DNA of 64,000 nt, taken from NCBI RefSeq assembly GCF_029867415.1, contig NC_081185.1, forward strand, positions 106,247,055 through 106,311,054. The letters run 5' to 3'. Source of the stretch: Vicia villosa (Eukaryota; Streptophyta; Magnoliopsida; Fabales; Fabaceae). A program made the translations under genes and the position numbers. Positions within the stretch are counted from its first letter, which is position 1. Each line of letters opens with the position of its first letter. Positions 35,043 to 47,370 of the stretch are shown here, one piece after another. Below the pieces are notes generated by a model. It was not told where the DNA came from and ran no database searches. It saw only the letters and a list, made by a program, of their open reading frames with translations.

Positions 35043-37447
35043 ATGAGCCAGGTACAATCCTCTGATCCTGATGCTTCATCTTCTTAATCTGGTCTTAATA
35101 GCAACCTCATTCAGGTATCAAAACTTAATTTTAAGTAGATTATTTTACCTTAGAAAATGTTGTTTAATGTTACAACGATACAACGTTGAAACATACAATT
35201 TATTTTTTCATGTGTTTCCTATTGCAGAGTGAAATAGCTGAACATCCACCTCCATTGATACAAATTAATGAAGTGAACAATGATGAAGAAAATGCTTAAT
35301 AAGAAAAGGAAAGTTGGAGAAACTTCAACATTGGCCACATGCAATGACCCTAGTGTTGCATTTGGAGATTCAAGTAACAGAAAACCTATAAAACCTAGAT
35401 CTTGGACTTGGGAACATTTTACAAAAATAGGATTAAGAGCTAAGTGTAGTTAGTGTGATGTATCATATGCTATTAATTCACAAAGAAATGACACTAGTAA
35501 TTTGAAACATCATTTGTTGCACCAATGTAAGAAATTTATCAAAGAGTCTCTTGATCCCACTCAACAGACTCTTGTTCTTTAATTTTTGAAAAAAGAATAT
35601 GGGAATGGATCCGGTAGTGTTCTCACTAGTGTCCATTTTGATGCTGAGGCATGTAGGAAAGCTTTAGCAAGGATGATTATTGTTGATGAGTTTCCTTTTA
35701 AGTTTGTTGAGGGAGAGGGATTTCTTCATTTTATGAGTTTCGTGCAACCTAAACTCTCAATTCCTAAAAGGATTACAATTGCTAGAGAATGTTGGGATTT
35801 GTACACGAGTCAGAAATATAATTTAAAAAGTGTGTTAAATAAATCAAATCAATGTGTCTGTCTTACAATTGATTGTTGTACATCTGTGCAAAATTTGAGT
35901 TATCTTTGTCTCACTACACATTTCATTGATCATGATCAGAAAATCCATAAAAGGATTATGAATTTCAGTCCAATTGTGAATCAAAGGAGTAACCATCGAC
36001 AAAAAAATTGAAAAATGTTTGGAGGAATGGCTAATAGGTAATGTTTTCACCATTACGGTTGTTAATGCTAGTTCCAACGATGTCGCTATCACTTACTTGA
36101 AAAATACAATGAATGATTGGAATTCCCATCTATTAAAAGGGGAACATATGCATGTTCCCTGTTGTGCACATATTCTAGATCTTGTGGTCCAAGATGGTCT
36201 ACAAGACTATCATTCTTCAATTAGTAAGATTAGAAATGTTGTTAGATATGTCCGTGCATCTCCGGGTCATATGGATAGTTTTAAAACTTGCATTAAGGAA
36301 GGTAGGTTACAAGAAAAATCGATTGTTCAGTTGGACGTTTCCACTAGGTGGAATTCTACTTATATTATGCTTGAAACTTGAAAGTGCATTGAAGTTTCAA
36401 AAGGCATTTATGAGATTGAGTGAGAAGTGTGTTGATTTTGTACTGATGAAAGGTGGTATTCCTAATAATGAGGATTGGGATAATGCAAAATGTTTTGTTA
36501 ATTTTTTGAAAATATTTTTTTATATCACAAAGAAGTTGTCCGGTTCTACTTTTGTTACCTCTTCTCAATATTTCAATGAACACTTAGGATATTGACTACA
36601 TTGAAGGGGGTGGATATAATTAAAGAGTTCAGATAACTTGCTTGGAATTATGGCTGAAAATATGAAAGTTAAGTATGATAAATATTATGGTGATGTTGAA
36701 AAAATGAATACGTTGATCTTTGTTGCCGTTGTGCTTGATCCTCGACATAATATGTAGTTTGTTAGGTGGGGCTTGAACAAGGTATATGTAAAGGATGTTG
36801 CTGAATCTTTGTGTAAAAAAATATAGAATACATTATATAAAATATTTGAGAGTTATAAGTTTTTTCTTGGTAAAGGTCAAAATGAAAATCCTACACACTC
36901 CTCTCATGATATGGAATTGATAGAATTTAAAGCACCAGAGGATGCATTTTCTTTGGAGGTTGAGATGGATATGAATCTTAATGAGAGCATGTAGAGAAAT
37001 GAAGTGGATTTGTATCTCATGGAGAAATTGGAGAAGAGAAATCTTGGTTTTGATATCTTGAACTGGTGGAAGGTGAATTCCAACAAGTATCATATTCTTG
37101 GTCAAATGGCTAGAGATGTATTGGCCATGTCTGTGTCTACTATAGCTTCGGAGTCTGCTTTCTCTATCGGAGGTAAAATGCTTACTTGTTATAGAATCTC
37201 TCTTATGCCGAAAATAATTGAAGCTTTAATTTTTACACAAAATTGGTGTAAATCATCTCCGGTGTCAGTAGATATTAGAGAGCTTGTGAATGAGTTAGAA
37301 AAATCTGGAATTAGGCAATTTACTTATAACTTGTATTATTTTTTGTTGAGAATTCTTTCATATCGGTTAATATTTATCTTTGTTTTTATAAAACTTGCTC
37401 CAATCCCAAAATTGAATGAAGGTGTATCTGATATAGATCATGATTAG
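35043..37447 (+). pseudogene. hAT-family transposase (zf-BED, hATC), broken
   Basis: The first exon starts at ATG 35043 and ends at a GT near 35119. After an intron of about 110 bp, coding resumes at AGTGAAATAGCTGAAC (35228). Recognisable in order are a BED zinc finger (35395-35535, with one Cys-region codon changed to a stop), a transposase core with FKFVEGEGFLHFMSFVQPKL and CVCLTIDCCTSV (35586-36011), then VPCCAHILDLVVQDGL (36019-36381) and STRWNSTYIML. The C-terminal dimerisation domain contains LAMSVSTIASESAFSIGG (37110-37175). Several frameshifts (near 36010, 36380 and 36595) and stops make it inactive. It belongs to the Ac/Tam3-RICESLEEPER type group. Confidence 0.85.
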
Positions 37448-37448
37448 C

Positions 37449-37620
37449 TGTTGATATCCGCAATGTGAAAAAATTGTGAAGTTGTAGTTCTTCTTTGATC
37501 CTGCAATTCTGTAATTCCGATATAGTTTTGTTGAAGCTGCTAATATCTGCATTGTGAAAGAATTGTGAAGTTGTAGTTCTTCTTTGATCCTGCAATTCTG
37601 CTATAATTTTGTTGAAGCTT
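37449..37620. repeat. About 92-bp tandem duplication 3' of the transposase
   Basis: A block containing AATTGTGAAGTTGTAGTTCT and CTTTGATCCTGCAATTCTG occurs twice in tandem (starting at about 37449 and 37541) with small differences. It probably lies in the former 3' UTR of the hAT gene. Confidence 0.85.
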
Positions 37621-38157
37621 TGTTGAAGTTGTTGTTTATGTTGAGTTTTGTTCTATTTCTGAAATTTTGTTGAATTCTATTTCTGAGATTACAACTATGT
37701 TGTTTCTGAATTACAATTTACAAGTCTAATGCAATTTTGTTGAATTCTGTTTATGAAATTATTTATCTATATAATGGTTTTGAAATTATGCAGCTTGTGG
37801 TAATAATAGTAACAACATAATTTCTTTGATTTCTTAATCACAAAATTGCATAATAGAATATTTACACACTTTTTGGATTTTGCTCAGTAAATTTAAGTGG
37901 CATATTTTCAACTTAGAAATTATATATTCTACCTTGGCCACATAATTGGAAGTGACATATTATTTGCAAGTAGTGCTAGTTTAAAAATCAAATAAAACCG
38001 AATCAAGCAAACCAAAGTAAATTGTATAAATTGGATCGGATTGGATTGAATTTTTGTTACCATTCAAAAACTGAACCAAACTGCATGCTCTGTATATTTT
38101 TGGATCAGATGATTTTTTGTCTCAAAACCGATCTAAACTGAATCGCGAACGCCCCTA

Positions 38158-38790
38158 TTTATCATCCTATCATCATACTACATATTGTCTATTAATTTCT
38201 ATACATGTTAATTACCTATTTAGAAACAGAATATACATTTTTATTAAATGATTAGGAAAAATGTATCTACATTAACATGATAAAAAAATAAATCTATTGA
38301 ATAATTATATAATGAGATAATTTATCATCCCATCATCATACCACATATTGTCTATTAATTTCTTTGAATGTTAATCATCAATTTAGTTGCTCCTTCTATC
38401 AAAGACAAGGATTGTACCATATGTGATAGTCTTATTTTAAGAAGTGTGATATGAGTATTAGTTGTAGTGGTTATTTCAAGGAGATTTTAAGTTTCAGTAG
38501 CATTTTTTGTAGTTTCAATATTTCGTGTATTAACTTAAATTTCATATTTTCCAAAACATGATCATGACTCCTTTGTGACTCTTTTTCCATTGGCTAGTTC
38601 ATCCAGTGCTGAAAACGATTGTAATTCATGTTATCATGATGAGCTTGCGATTAATGAGTTCAAGTTTAGTCACAAGGTTTTTTCTACTAGGAATAAAAAG
38701 ACGTGATTGTAGAACATGTTTTAAATTGAAACACCTTAATGGGTCGCTTAATTAAACTTTTTATATGTTTTATTGTGTTATTGAAGATCG
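38158..38790. other. Gap with a 45-bp direct repeat pair
   Basis: TATCATCCTATCATCATACT plus ACATATTGTCTATTAATTTCT at 38160-38200 recurs with two differences at 38322-38362. The 160 bp between them is AT-rich and non-coding. The rest to 38790 shows no gene. Confidence 0.6.
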
Positions 38791-38799
38791 GGGGCAGGG

Positions 38800-40140
38800 G
38801 TATAGTTCCTTTTTCTAAATTTGGGTGTGGGGGTAGGGAAGTCAATGCTGCACTTTCACAACTTCATCTGAACAACTAAGCATTTGTACCTACTTTTGAG
38901 GTTGTTTATAAGAGTTTATATGTGGAACTTTCATGTTTTCTTTTCTTTCTAATGTGCTAAAGGGTGAGAAAAATGAACTTGGGTGTCGAGCGTTCATAAT
39001 TATCCAGTTTAGCTTTTCCCATTTCAATCCTTCCATAAAAATTTTAAGACAAATTTTTTCTGTGCGAGGGGTCGGAAGGTTGCCCATAGGTGATGTATAT
39101 TGAGTATAGGGAGCCTAAGTTTCCGTAGTATAGGGTTGAGAGTCCTTCGCCCATCAAAGGTTTTGACCCCGACACTTTGACCGAATTTCAAAGGCTTACA
39201 AGATCCTTTTTAGATAATTTCATAGAGATGCATCCCATAGACCTTTTTGAATTTAGGATGACGATGTTGATCTCCTTATTTACTTACATAAGTAATTTCA
39301 CTCCTTGAATTTTTGTTTTGTTTTATTTTACTCATATGTTTGAATTGAAAGGAAATATGGCTTATGTTTATCGTGAAAATTTTGAGGGTTTCCTAATATA
39401 AGCAAAGCAGGAGGAAGCCTAAGGGATCTGGTAGAAAAAGGATCTATATATCCTTTTATGTTGGTGATGTTTCTTCTCCTATCAAGGAGTCTTAACCTGA
39501 GAAGAGTGAGGGTTATAAAAAGGATAAACATGATAATAATCTTAAAGGAAATACCCAACTTGTGGCAGAACAAGTTGCATAAGGTGTTTCTTTACAAGCG
39601 ACCATCGCCTTGTTATGGGACAATAATTTTGATGTGCTTGGCTATGAGGGATATTTCTAGCTTGGTGGGGGTGTTCCAGGATCCGGAGATTTGAGTCACG
39701 AGAAAGCTTATTCGCTGATAGTAGTATATGTGCTCCATATTTCCGGGCTTGGTCACATTCTAAGATGAGGCCACCTTCACCAAGGAGAAACTTAATGAGA
39801 TCAGGGAGAAACTAAAGGCTTTGAAAGAGAAGGTTGATTTAGCTGATCTTCACTCTAATTTAGAAAAGGTTAAAAAGAAGTTAGAAAGTGAGAAGAACTT
39901 AGAGAAATAGAAGAAGGAAAGTCCTTAGAGAAGAAGGCTTAGGTCTTGATTGACGGGCTGAAGGCAAGCAAGAAGCATACAAAAGAACGGGGTGAAGAGA
40001 TCTATAAAATGAAGCTTACTGGTGAAATTAAGTATCAACAAAGTTTTGATTTTTCCCTCAAGAAGGTGAAATTTTGCCACTTGAGTACTTGGCAACTTGG
40101 ATATGATATATGCCCTGGAACTTTGGTCCCTTGAGACATA
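38800..40140 (+). pseudogene. Antisense-type ORF remnant of a Tat-like element, coiled coil
   Basis: The + strand reads as protein-like in several frames: an aromatic-rich N-terminal part (38890-39080), a middle part (39458-39694), then a heptad-like Lys/Glu/Leu-rich stretch with LNEIREKLKALKEKVDLADL and NLEKVKKKLESEKNLEK (39785-39910). It finishes with KLTGEIKYQQSFDFSLKKV (40008-40065). It lies head-on with an RNase H remnant on the opposite strand, as in Tat-lineage elements whose extra ORF is antisense to pol. Stops and frameshifts are frequent. I know of no defined molecular function for this ORF class. Confidence 0.5.
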
Positions 40141-40650
40141 TGTTAGTTCAAAGAAATTGAAAATTCTAGCTAGAGTTTCTTAGCCTATGTAAATATTTTA
40201 TCAATAACTCTTTTGTATGATATTCTCCATAAAATTGGCTTATCACATTCTGAATCTCTTCTATCTATAAGGTCTTTGACTTCCATTTCAATATCCAATT
40301 CCATTCTTGCGATTAGGGTCTCATATTCAGCTTGGTTATTGCTTTAAAGCATAATCTTTTTACTATTAGTAAACCATTATACCTTCGATTACTAATCATT
40401 TTTCACTTCGAGGTTGGGGTTCTATTCGTTGATAAGATTCATACTTTTGTATTGATAAACTCGATTGGACCGAACAATTCAACCACAACGTTGGCAAGAA
40501 TATATGGTATAATGCTTCCTCTATTAAGGAAGGTGACGTTATACTATGAGAGCTCTATGGATCACGCCACCATTCTCCATGCACAATTAGGCTTCTTTAA
40601 CATATATTTGGTAAGGGTAAATCGTCTTTACCACTAATCAATGGCTTCAA
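40050..40650 (-). pseudogene. Gypsy RNase H remnant
   Basis: On the - strand, 40345-40060 reads NQAEYETLIARMELDIEMEV followed, after frame changes, by GEYHTKELLIKYLHRL and a segment resembling VSRDQ. This is the RNase H pattern of plant Ty3/gypsy Tat/Athila-type elements (N-N-Q-A-E-Y-E-A-L, then the G-E-Y and R-E-x-N regions). The preceding part, 40640-40370, reads as the linker and start of RNase H with less certainty. Integrase is missing. With the + strand ORF at 38800-40140 it forms one deleted Tat-type copy in - orientation. Confidence 0.6.
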
Positions 40651-40929
40651 AGTAATGAACTTTGCTTACCCTGCTCAGCCATAATGAGCTATAGCCTAGA
40701 TGCAACTTACTACAATAATGAAACTCCTTCCCATTTACTAATGATCAATGTCTATGTTACATTGTCTAATATTAAACACCAGCTAGACCAAATTAATTGT
40801 TGTCTTAATCACCACAACATAAGAAGGATGACCAATATTGTGTATCTTCGTCTTCGATCGACGATAATGGATGTGCTTGTTTCACTAACTTACAACTTTA
40901 AAACAACAATGATGTGAGAACCATGATCA

Positions 40930-41740
40930 TTAAAATGGAACCATGGTCAACATTGTTCTTTGGAGCCAATCTAGTTAGACACTACCTTGATAAGATTTGT
41001 TGATGTTATATGTTAAAGTTTGAACCGCCCCAAGACTTTTGATGAGATTGCAACATGCATGATTTAAGCAAATGAAGAAGTAACTAGTTTGTCTTATATA
41101 TGACCTTATTTCTATTTTATTGATATTTTTAATTAATCACATATTACTATTGATATTTGACACAATATATCTTAAATTTCACATGGCTTGATGAAATGTT
41201 CAAATTCACTGTGTTTGTTCATAGATTTAACAATTTTAAATTCTAGAATTTGGAGGTCTAAAAAATAAACTCCCAATTTTAGATTCAACATCTTACTATT
41301 GATATTTGACAAGATATATCTTAAATGATTTCTGAGAAATTTCAAACATGTAAAAAGAAAAAGGAAATTCTCAACCCGCCTACCAACACTATCAGAGACT
41401 TTTTTTAGAAAAAAAATAATAATATCTGAGATCTTTTAAATTTTCAATTTTACCCTTTTTTAAGAGGATCGTCTGATACTTTATTTTTCATATTTTAAAA
41501 GATTTCATAAAAATCTTTTTAAAAGTTTAAGAACAAAAAAAATCACTAGAAGAATCTTTCAAAATAGTTTTACGAGAGTTTTGAAAAACTTCAACTAAAT
41601 AATACCCGCTATTTAACTCACAAGAAACTTGAAAATTTTAAATCTTAAGATTTAAGAATTTTCCATAAGAAAAAACTCTTATGAAGTTGTAAAAGCTCAA
41701 ATACGAGCCGCCCAAAATGTGAGTTTCACAGTACTAATGT
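40930..41740. other. AT-rich gap
   Basis: No gene is seen. A phrase close to TACTATTGATATTTGACA and AATATATCTTAAAT occurs twice (41143-41175 and 41291-41322), suggesting an old short duplication. Confidence 0.5.
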
Positions 41741-41741
41741 T

Positions 41742-42324
41742 TAGGGATGTTCAAATCTAAACCAATCCAAATAAAAACTGCAAACCGATCTAAAAAAATC
41801 AAAAACTGCAAAAACTTAAATACTATTAGATATGTTTGACTGTTATTTTGTAAAAACCGCTCAGTTCGAATTGGATTTCAGATTGATTTTTCAAAACGAT
41901 CCAAATCGAACCGAACCTCATGTATATATTTTTATACTTATTTATTTTTTATTAATATGATATGTTGTGTTAATATATTATTCGAGAATACTCGATTTTT
42001 TAATATTATTTATTAGTTTAATTTAATATATTATTTTTATTATTTCATTTATTTCAACAATAATAGATCATTCTCATTTGATAATATGAATTTTTAATAT
42101 ATTATATGTTATATATTATATCAAATATATTATTTATTTGTATTTGTATAATTTTAATAAAAGATATAATTTGTAATTTGGATATCCAAAAATTGATCAA
42201 AATTAAATCTGAATCAAATCTTTTAATCCATCATTCAAAACCAAATCAAATGGAAAAAAATTTATCTTTAGATTAGATGAATTTTTACCTCAAAATTGAT
42301 ACAAACACACTACAAACACTCCTA
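41742..42324. mobile_element. Probable hAT-like MITE, worn
   Basis: The left end TAGGGATGTTCAAATC (41742) and the complement of the right end, TAGGAGTGTTTGTAGTG (ending near 42324), form an imperfect terminal inverted repeat. AACCGAACC/ATTGATCAAAA-type sub-terminal sequence occurs on both sides of a very AT-rich centre. The flanks contain similar CTAATGTT and GTAATGCT (6 of 8 match), a possible decayed 8-bp target duplication. It resembles the hAT ends at 38157. Confidence 0.5.
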
Positions 42325-42399
42325 CGTAATGCTAAAGCTCGTGGAAAACAAAATAAAAGAGTACAAGTGAAAAGAACGCCATTGATATATTAATTATTT

Positions 42400-42625
42400 A
42401 AGTGTTTATGATAGGAATGTTTATGGTTTAGATTTATCTATATCCAATCCATATCCACATAAAATCCATTAAAATGGTTTGGATATAAAACCAAATTAAC
42501 AAAACCGGTTACAAAAAATTAAACCAATTTTAAAACCGGTTAAAATATGAAAAACCAGTTTTCAATATTAACTAAAACAATAATAACAAACTCTAAACCA
42601 GTTAACAATTTTTTTTTTAAAAAAA
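42400..42625. repeat. Second hAT-like end fragment next to the COQ2 promoter
   Basis: GGAATGTTTATGGTTTAGAT plus repeated AACCGGTT and AAACCAGTT motifs (42505-42605) resemble the sub-terminal part of the nearby MITE and of other hAT ends. There is no partner terminus. It lies within 300 bases of the COQ2 transcript start and may contribute to or disturb its promoter. Confidence 0.35.
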
Positions 42626-42639
42626 AGTGACAAAAGCAA

Positions 42640-42896
42640 ACAAACAAACACCACTTGCAGAGTCACCGCCGTCGTCGTAGGAGGAGATTCACTCGCCGCC
42701 GCTGTATGTGCAATCAACATAGCCTCATTCGAACTTTAAAGTCATTTTTTTTAATAAATTTTTTCTATTAAACTTGTAGATTTATAAGCAAGTGGAGTTA
42801 AAATTACCTTTGTGCATATTTTGAACTCAATTTGAAAATTTCCATCTTTTTAGGGTTTGAATGCAATAGAATTGGTTAATTACTGTGTTTGAGAGA
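42640..42896 (+). promoter_or_regulatory. COQ2 5' leader with intron and 2-codon uORF
   Basis: A GC-richer leader (CACCGCCGTCGTCGTAGGAG and following) ends at 42703. A GT-AG intron (42704-42853, GTATGTG to TTTTTAG) follows, then 43 bases of leader before the start codon at 42897. Within those bases is ATGCAATAG (42861-42869), a minimal upstream ORF of two codons plus stop. No clear TATA box was seen. The intron call is by splice motifs only. Confidence 0.5.
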
Positions 42897-45800
42897 ATGC
42901 TTTCACCTTTGATTCTTTCTCGTAGGTTTCTCAAACCTAGGTTCCTTAATTCTGGTTTCTATGCTTCTCTTTATCACACCATTTTCAATCCTTTGATATC
43001 CTCTCAACAATGTATAAACCGAAACGCTGGTCAAAATCATTCATTTAGCCCATTTAAGAAATCCCAGTTTGGGATTTATGATATTGAATTTTGTAAAAGT
43101 GTTGGGTCACTCTCAAATTTCCAACTTGTTGGGTACATTTCTACGTCGCCGTCGAGATTAGGACAGGATAAGGAAAACAAGAATCAGAGTAGTAGTAATG
43201 TTGGTAGTGGAGGAGGGGGCATCTCTTGGATTGACTTGTACTTGCCTAGGCTGGTCCGGCCCTATGCTCAGCTTGCTCGCCTCGACAAGCCAATTGGAAC
43301 ATGGCTGCTTCTATGGCCTTGTGTGTGGTAAGAGCTTTATTGATATGAATTTGAATATTTGATAGTGATTTGATATGTATTGTAGATAGTAGATATGGTT
43401 ACACCTTGAAGATTGATAGCATCTCAGAAATTTTAGAGGCCATGGAGATCCTTTTTCATTTATCGGAAAGATATTGACGCACAATTGCATATATATGAAG
43501 AAGTTAAAGAAACATACTTTTTTTTTTCTATAACATGGGAAGGGAGGTATTTTTGTCAGTAAAATGCTCCATTCTAAGTTTGTTATCTCTTTCCATACGA
43601 TAGGTCAATAACCTTGGCTGCACCCCCAGGGCATCTTCCCGATTTTAAAATGTTGTCTCTGTTTGGATGTGGGGCTTTTCTTTTGAGAGGTGCTGGGTGT
43701 ACTATTAATGATCTCATTGATCGGGATATTGATACAAAGGTAAATGTCATTGTTTTTTCATGGTTGCATTTTTTTTTGGCAATAAGAGATGCTGAGATAC
43801 TATTTTTCTGTTATAACTGCTGTATGAATCTATGAGGAATGTGTATGTGGATATATGTTGGTCTGTAGCCAAGTCATGCCAAGTCTAGGGCTTTAACATT
43901 TCATTTGGCCTGTAAATTCTTCTCTATCTTGTAGAATTTGTAATTATTTTTTCTTCAAATATTGTTAAATCATATCAATTTACTTTTGTGAAAGTTACCT
44001 GTTGTTTCAATCTTCAACGAACCTAATAGATATTATTTTTTGCAAGGATAAGTACCAGGCTAATAGATAAATATGATTATATTACTCTAACCCAACCCAA
44101 TATTTCCCACCCATGAGAATTAACATTAGAGACTTAGGTTGCCCTGTCTTTTTTTGCTTTGATTTTTGTTCCTATGATGCAACCTTGTAGAGTTTGTTTT
44201 AATATCAATACTTTGTTTTTGTTGATAGTGTCAAGGGACAAAGTTCAAATCCCATATGGGACAATTGTAAAATGACCATTAGTGTCAATATTATTAACAA
44301 TAATTTTATTACTGACTCACTGAGTATGTTTTATACAATCTAATATTGCAGGTAGAACGTACAAAGTTGAGACCTGTGGCTAGTGGGCTTTTAACACCTT
44401 TTCAAGGGCTTTCTTTTCTTGGATTTCAACTGCTTTTGGGTCTTGGTATTCTTCTACAACTGAATAATTATAGGTTAGTGTTAGTATTGTCTGCCAAAAT
44501 CTATGGTTAATGTCTATCTGTGTTATGTCAGGGCTTTAAACTGTTAATTAAATATGCCATAATCTCAATCTGTTATTAAAGAACGGCACCAATGATCTGT
44601 TTTCCATGTCCTTGTCTATGGTAGTATGGCCTTGATTGCTAAAGCTCCAAATCCTTCTGAAATGTTTAAGATTAAATATTATAGTGTCTGAAATAAATTA
44701 ACCTAGATTCTCCCTTGGAATAGACCTATAAAAATGTGTGGGAAACAAGAAGAGTATAGCATTGCTTTATCCACTACCATGTATTCATGTCTGTATACCT
44801 TGCAAAACATTTTTTTGTTCAGCACAAAGATTTATCCATTTTTGTTTAACAACTTTTGCTTCAAATGGCTTGCAAGTGCCATCATCCTTATACTTGTCTG
44901 TATGTGTTTCATTATTTCGTATGCAAGCATAATTAAATCTAAATCAAAATATGAAATACGATTTCTGACCATATTTTAAATATTGTTTGGTTTGGCATTT
45001 TTGGTAGCCGTGTTTTGGGCGCCTCATCCTTGTTGCTGGTCTTCTCATATCCCTTGATGAAGAGGTTTACATTTTGGGTAATGAATTTTCACATTTCTAT
45101 TTTCTTCTGGCAGATTTTATTTTTCTTCTTAGTTCATAACTGTCATCTTTGATATAAGATCTCAATACATTCTTATATGGTGCTCTCCTGATATATTGGT
45201 TAGCCTCAAGCATTTCTTGGGCTGACCTTTAATTGGGGGGCTTTGTTAGGATGGGCAGCAGTTAAAGGAAATCTGGATCCATTTATTGTGCTGCCACTTT
45301 ATGCCTCTGGAGTTTGTTGGACTCTCATCTATGATACTATCTACGCACATCAGGTAAAAACAGTTGTTTCTTGAAAGACATGATCCCCATGATTTTGCTT
45401 CTCTGTGCTACCGTTAATTTGCTTCATGGTATAGTTTTAATTTCAACCATGTTCAGATGATTGTGCTGTCTCTAACAGTTTAGATGTTAAGTAAAAAAGA
45501 AGAAAATGACAAGACTATTCTGTTCCCGTATCCTCCACACCTTTTGGTTATAACAGTTTAATCACATTCTTATGCATTCAGGATAAAGAAGATGACTTAA
45601 AAGTGGGAGTTAAATCAACAGCGTTACGCTTCGGTGATTCCACAAAGGAGTGGCTTACTGGGTTTGGCATTGCAAGCCTTGGTGGTCTTGCTCTCAGTGG
45701 ATTTAATGCTGAACTAGGTATTAATTTATGAACATTTTCACAACTGTTTGGGGTTAAACAATTGTTTTCTGTGTTCTGATTCATATGACTGGAGCAGGGT

Positions 45801-46250
45801 GGCCATATTATGCGTTTCTGGGAGTTGCATCTGGACATTTAGGCTGGCAAATATGGACAGTTGACCTTTCTTCTCGTTCGGATTGCAATAGGAAGTATGT
45901 TTGGGAGGATTTTTTGCATACATTTATTTATGTCTGAAAGGGTCACAAAACTTTTTTGGCTTGAATATTTATTGCAGCTTCATTATAATTTTATTTAATG
46001 GTCAATACCTCAGAAAAGCAATTCTGAGATTATCATAAACTTTTTTGGAATTTCATATTATGTTTTTCAAAGACTAAATTTTATGGATTCGCTATTTAGT
46101 TATTGTTATGTAATAATGTTTCATTCATTTCTCTCAAATTAAACTACGACTTGACCTTGTTTCTTTTCCCCCTCCTTCAGATTTGTATCAAATAAGTGGT
46201 ATGGAGCTATCATATTTGGTGGAATCCTAGCTGGAAGACTTTCTTCATAA
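42897..46250 (+). CDS. COQ2 (PPT1): 4-hydroxybenzoate polyprenyltransferase, mitochondrial
   Basis: The enzyme attaches the polyprenyl tail to 4-hydroxybenzoate in ubiquinone synthesis, in the inner mitochondrial membrane. Eight exons join in phase: 42897-43327, 43604-43739, 44352-44473, 45008-45077, 45204-45353, 45582-45717, 45798-45894 and 46181-46250, giving 403 residues, close to plant PPT1 length. Residues 1 to about 90 are Ser/Arg-rich, like a transit peptide. The first Asp-rich prenyl-diphosphate motif NDLIDRDID is at 179-187. The second region is at 296-308 ([13 protein letters not shown]). About nine hydrophobic segments fit the UbiA fold. The start is the first ATG of exon 1 in frame. 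All introns are GT-AG and no defect is seen. It converges with the NPH3-family gene. Confidence 0.93.
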
Positions 46251-47370
46251 GGGTAAAGTTTGATTGTACCTTTGTATTGTTCCTTTCGTTTATAGACAAT
46301 TTTTATACTCATTAAATGTTGAAGTTGAAACTTGTTCTTTTTGTTTTTCCTTTTGGATGAAATGTTGATAATTAGTTAAGTGACATGATTAACTACTTAT
46401 CAAATATTTTCTTCTGGTGCCACCATCCGAATACTCTCCAGGTAATCTTCATATGGCACTGTTAGGTCACATAATCTTAAAAGAAGTAAAGGATTGTTTT
46501 ATGGCACATGAGACACAACTTTGCAGCTCCACAATCTTAAGGTTATGACCAAGAAGTTGATGCTTAAAAACTTCCGCAATTTGAATTGTGGGAACAAGCG
46601 TAAGATACCAACGCAGTAACTACCATTTGAAGTTCCATATTTCAAGCTAAGGAGTGATTGGTGTTAGTCCACTCATGTATGTATTTACTAGTGATGGTGT
46701 TAGTTCACTCACGTTTGGATGAGTGAAAGGGCATCATATTTGTTATAGGAATAGATGGAAGAGTATTTATTATTCATGAGAGAAATATCAGAAACATTGA
46801 AAAACTTGAAACATTTCAAGAACAATTTTGAATAATGAAGTCATAATAAAGATCTATTTTCTTGCATTAACAATAGAAAAGAGCACACACCTCAAGAATT
46901 CTTCTACTATGCACGTGCTTACATGTTTCACTTAATATGTCCATACATTTTATTTTCATTAGATAAAACACACCCCAACATTACCAACAATATGACAGTT
47001 GCAGATTTGCGAAGCACGTTGCATACCAGTAACGTGCCTATGAAATACTTGGCAGAATGGACAGATGATTATTGATCTCATCATTTGGCTTTTGCAACGA
47101 TTATATACTGCATGAGAAGTTATGGAAACTTAAAACACGATGAACCATTTATGTGCATTTTGTTGCATGTTATGTTTTTTCCTTTCCAATCACAATCTAA
47201 GAAGAAAGATTGACAAGTACTACTACATTGTATCATTTTGAGGATGCCAAGAGAAATGACTGGAGGTATTATGTCCCTGCAACAAGCAGTGTCACTGGGT
47301 AGGACAGCTTAGCACCTACAATTGTCATATAGAGGATGATGTAAAAGCTTTTAACTAAGGAGAACAATGT
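46251..47370. other. Intergenic region between convergent genes
   Basis: This holds the 3' ends of both genes. No ORF of note or known repeat is present. AATAAA-like and AT-rich stretches around 46320-46400 could serve polyadenylation of COQ2. GTGTTAGTYCACTCA is doubled near 46660-46710. Ends of transcripts cannot be set from sequence alone. Confidence 0.5.

Larger units (their letters stand above)
33910..38157 (+). mobile_element. Decayed hAT transposon (left edge uncertain)
   Basis: The right end is suggested by TAGGGGCGTTCGCGATTC on the - strand ending at 38157, preceded by AACCGATCTAAACTGAATC-type sub-terminal sequence, a common form of plant hAT termini. At the left, CAGGTCCAAACCGAACCGAC (33916) may be the worn counterpart. 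The transposase remnant at 35043-37447 lies between. No clear 8-bp duplication could be matched, so the boundaries are tentative. Confidence 0.4.
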
